Positions 63,076 to 64,000 of a stretch of 64,000 nucleotides of DNA are shown piece by piece; position 1 is the stretch's first letter; each line of letters starts with the position of its first letter. The notes beneath the pieces were generated by a model, which saw nothing but the letters and a program-made list of their open reading frames with translations, was not told the DNA's origin and made no database searches. The DNA lies in the NCBI GenBank assembly GCA_963752495.1, contig CAVVYJ010000002.1:310001-374000 (forward strand), in the 5' to 3' direction. The position numbers and the translations under genes are program-made. The stretch comes from CAVVYJ01 sp963752495. GTDB taxonomy: Bacteria; Pseudomonadota; Gammaproteobacteria; Burkholderiales; Methylophilaceae.

Positions 63076-64000
63076 TTACATCATTCCGCCCATGCCACCC
63101 ATACCACCGCCCATATCAGGCATTGCTGGCGCATCTTCTTTTGGAAGCTCTGCTACCATACAATCGGTAGTGAGCATTAAGCCAGCTACAGAAGCCGCAT
63201 TTTGCAATGCAGAACGGGTTACTTTGGTTGGATCGAGAACACCCATTTCAACCATGTCGCCGTAAGTTTCGTTAGCCGCGTTGTAACCATAGTTGCCTTT
63301 ACCTGCTGCTACGTTATTCACTACGACAGATGGCTCAACACCAGCGTTTTGTACGATTTGGCGTAATGGCTCTTCTACAGCGCGAAGCACGATTTTGATA
63401 CCAGCTTCTTGGTCTAAGTTGTCGCCTTTTACTTTAGCAATTGCGTCACGTGCACGAATGAGCGCCACGCCACCACCAGCAACAATGCCTTCTTCCACGG
63501 CAGCACGGGTTGCGTGCAACGCGTCTTCTACACGGGCTTTTTTCTCTTTCATCTCAATCTCAGTTGTCGCGCCAACTTTAATCACCGCTACACCGCCGGC
63601 TAATTTAGCCACGCGTTCTTGCAGTTTTTCTTTGTCGTAGTCGCTGGTTGATTCTTCGATTTGTGCCTTGATTTGTGTAATGCGAGATTTGATATTTTTT
63701 TCATGACCAGCACCGTCAATAATGATGGTGTTTTCTTTGCCTACTTCGATACGTTTGGCAGAGCCAAGGTCTTCCAATTTCACGTTCTCAAGTTTAAGCC
63801 AACTTCTTCTGCAATCACAGTGCCGCCAGTTAATATCGCGATATCTTCTAACATGGCTTTACGACGGTCGCCGAAGCCTGGTGCTTTAACAGCAACCGTT
63901 TTTAAGATGCCACGAATGTTGTTAACAACTAAAGTTGCAAGCGCTTCGCCATCAACTTCTTCTGCAATGATCAATAATGGACGACCAGATTTAGCCACTT
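63076..64000 (-). CDS. groEL: chaperonin GroEL, C-terminal part (frameshifted, 5' end outside window)
   Basis: 60-kDa chaperonin subunit; only the last 308 or so codons are in the window. Visible: the apical-domain segment SGRPLLIIAEEVDGEALATL, VKAPGFGDRRKAMLEDIA, the equatorial part VEEGIVAGGGVALIRA, NETYGDMVEMGVLDPTKVTR, and the GGM-repeat tail (MGGGMGGMGGMM). One A is missing at 63793-63795 (three A where four are expected), which breaks EEVGLKLEN; this is an apparent consensus error in an essential gene. Some methylotrophs have more than one groEL copy, which could confuse assembly. Confidence 0.94.

Noticed and set aside
1..64000. CRISPR array, insertion sequence, prophage, tRNA or rRNA
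   Set aside because: No repeat-spacer series, transposase, integrase, phage gene or cloverleaf/rRNA sequence was found on reading both strands.

Overview
The window is a contiguous piece of a betaproteobacterial chromosome, most likely from the methylotrophic family Methylophilaceae (Methylotenera-like). This rests on the look of the proteins (EF-Tu, ribosomal proteins, Fis, PolA), the gene orders (secY-infA-rpmJ-rpsM; dusB-fis-purH-purD-hemF; polA near DUF2782, thrB and a BPSS1780 family gene), the modest GC content and a PQQ-receptor-like TonB protein. Genus assignment is inference; no rRNA or tRNA gene lies in the window.

Layout. (1) 1-22.8 kb, all plus strand: the 3' part of rpoC, then the str genes (rpsL, rpsG, fusA, tuf) and the S10, spc and alpha operons up to rplQ. 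Good sigma70-type promoters precede rpsL, rplC, rplN and rpsM. (2) 22.8-30.4 kb: a glutaredoxin-like gene, mgtE and an MscS channel, then on the minus strand rpmB-rpmG, dut, a TonB-dependent receptor resembling YncD/PqqU, and coaBC. (3) 30.4-35.5 kb: a tight plus-strand cluster of an exported PEP-synthase/dikinase-like protein, an exported HExxH protein, the pyruvate transporter CstA and its small YbdD partner. This is the least explained part of the window. (4) 35.5-44.2 kb: a small hypothetical ORF, lgt, a PAS-GGDEF-EAL protein, ilvD, a hexose-6-phosphate epimerase, a thioredoxin-domain protein and a small cytochrome c. (5) 44.3-56.8 kb, all minus strand: two Na+-coupled amino-acid symporters, hemF, purD, purH, fis, dusB, a YkgJ-like protein, a membrane protein, a CinA-like protein and polA. 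(6) 56.8-64 kb: a LOG family gene, a DUF2782 protein, thrB, a BPSS1780 family protein, uvrD, a probable small RNA, ung and the 3' part of groEL.

Quality. At least nine genes (fusA, tuf, lgt, the GGDEF-EAL gene, ilvD, the cinA-like gene, polA, the LOG gene, groEL) contain one to three single-base indels. Most are essential or highly conserved and regain standard family lengths when the indels are undone. I read these as consensus errors, not biology, and annotate each as one CDS. The stretch from about 8 to 35 kb shows none.

Points deserving follow-up: the exported dikinase-like cluster; an orphan transcript between ung and uvrD with an anti-Shine-Dalgarno loop and a strong terminator; a 123-nt centred palindrome that fills the fis-purH gap; and the PqqU-like receptor wedged between coaBC and dut.
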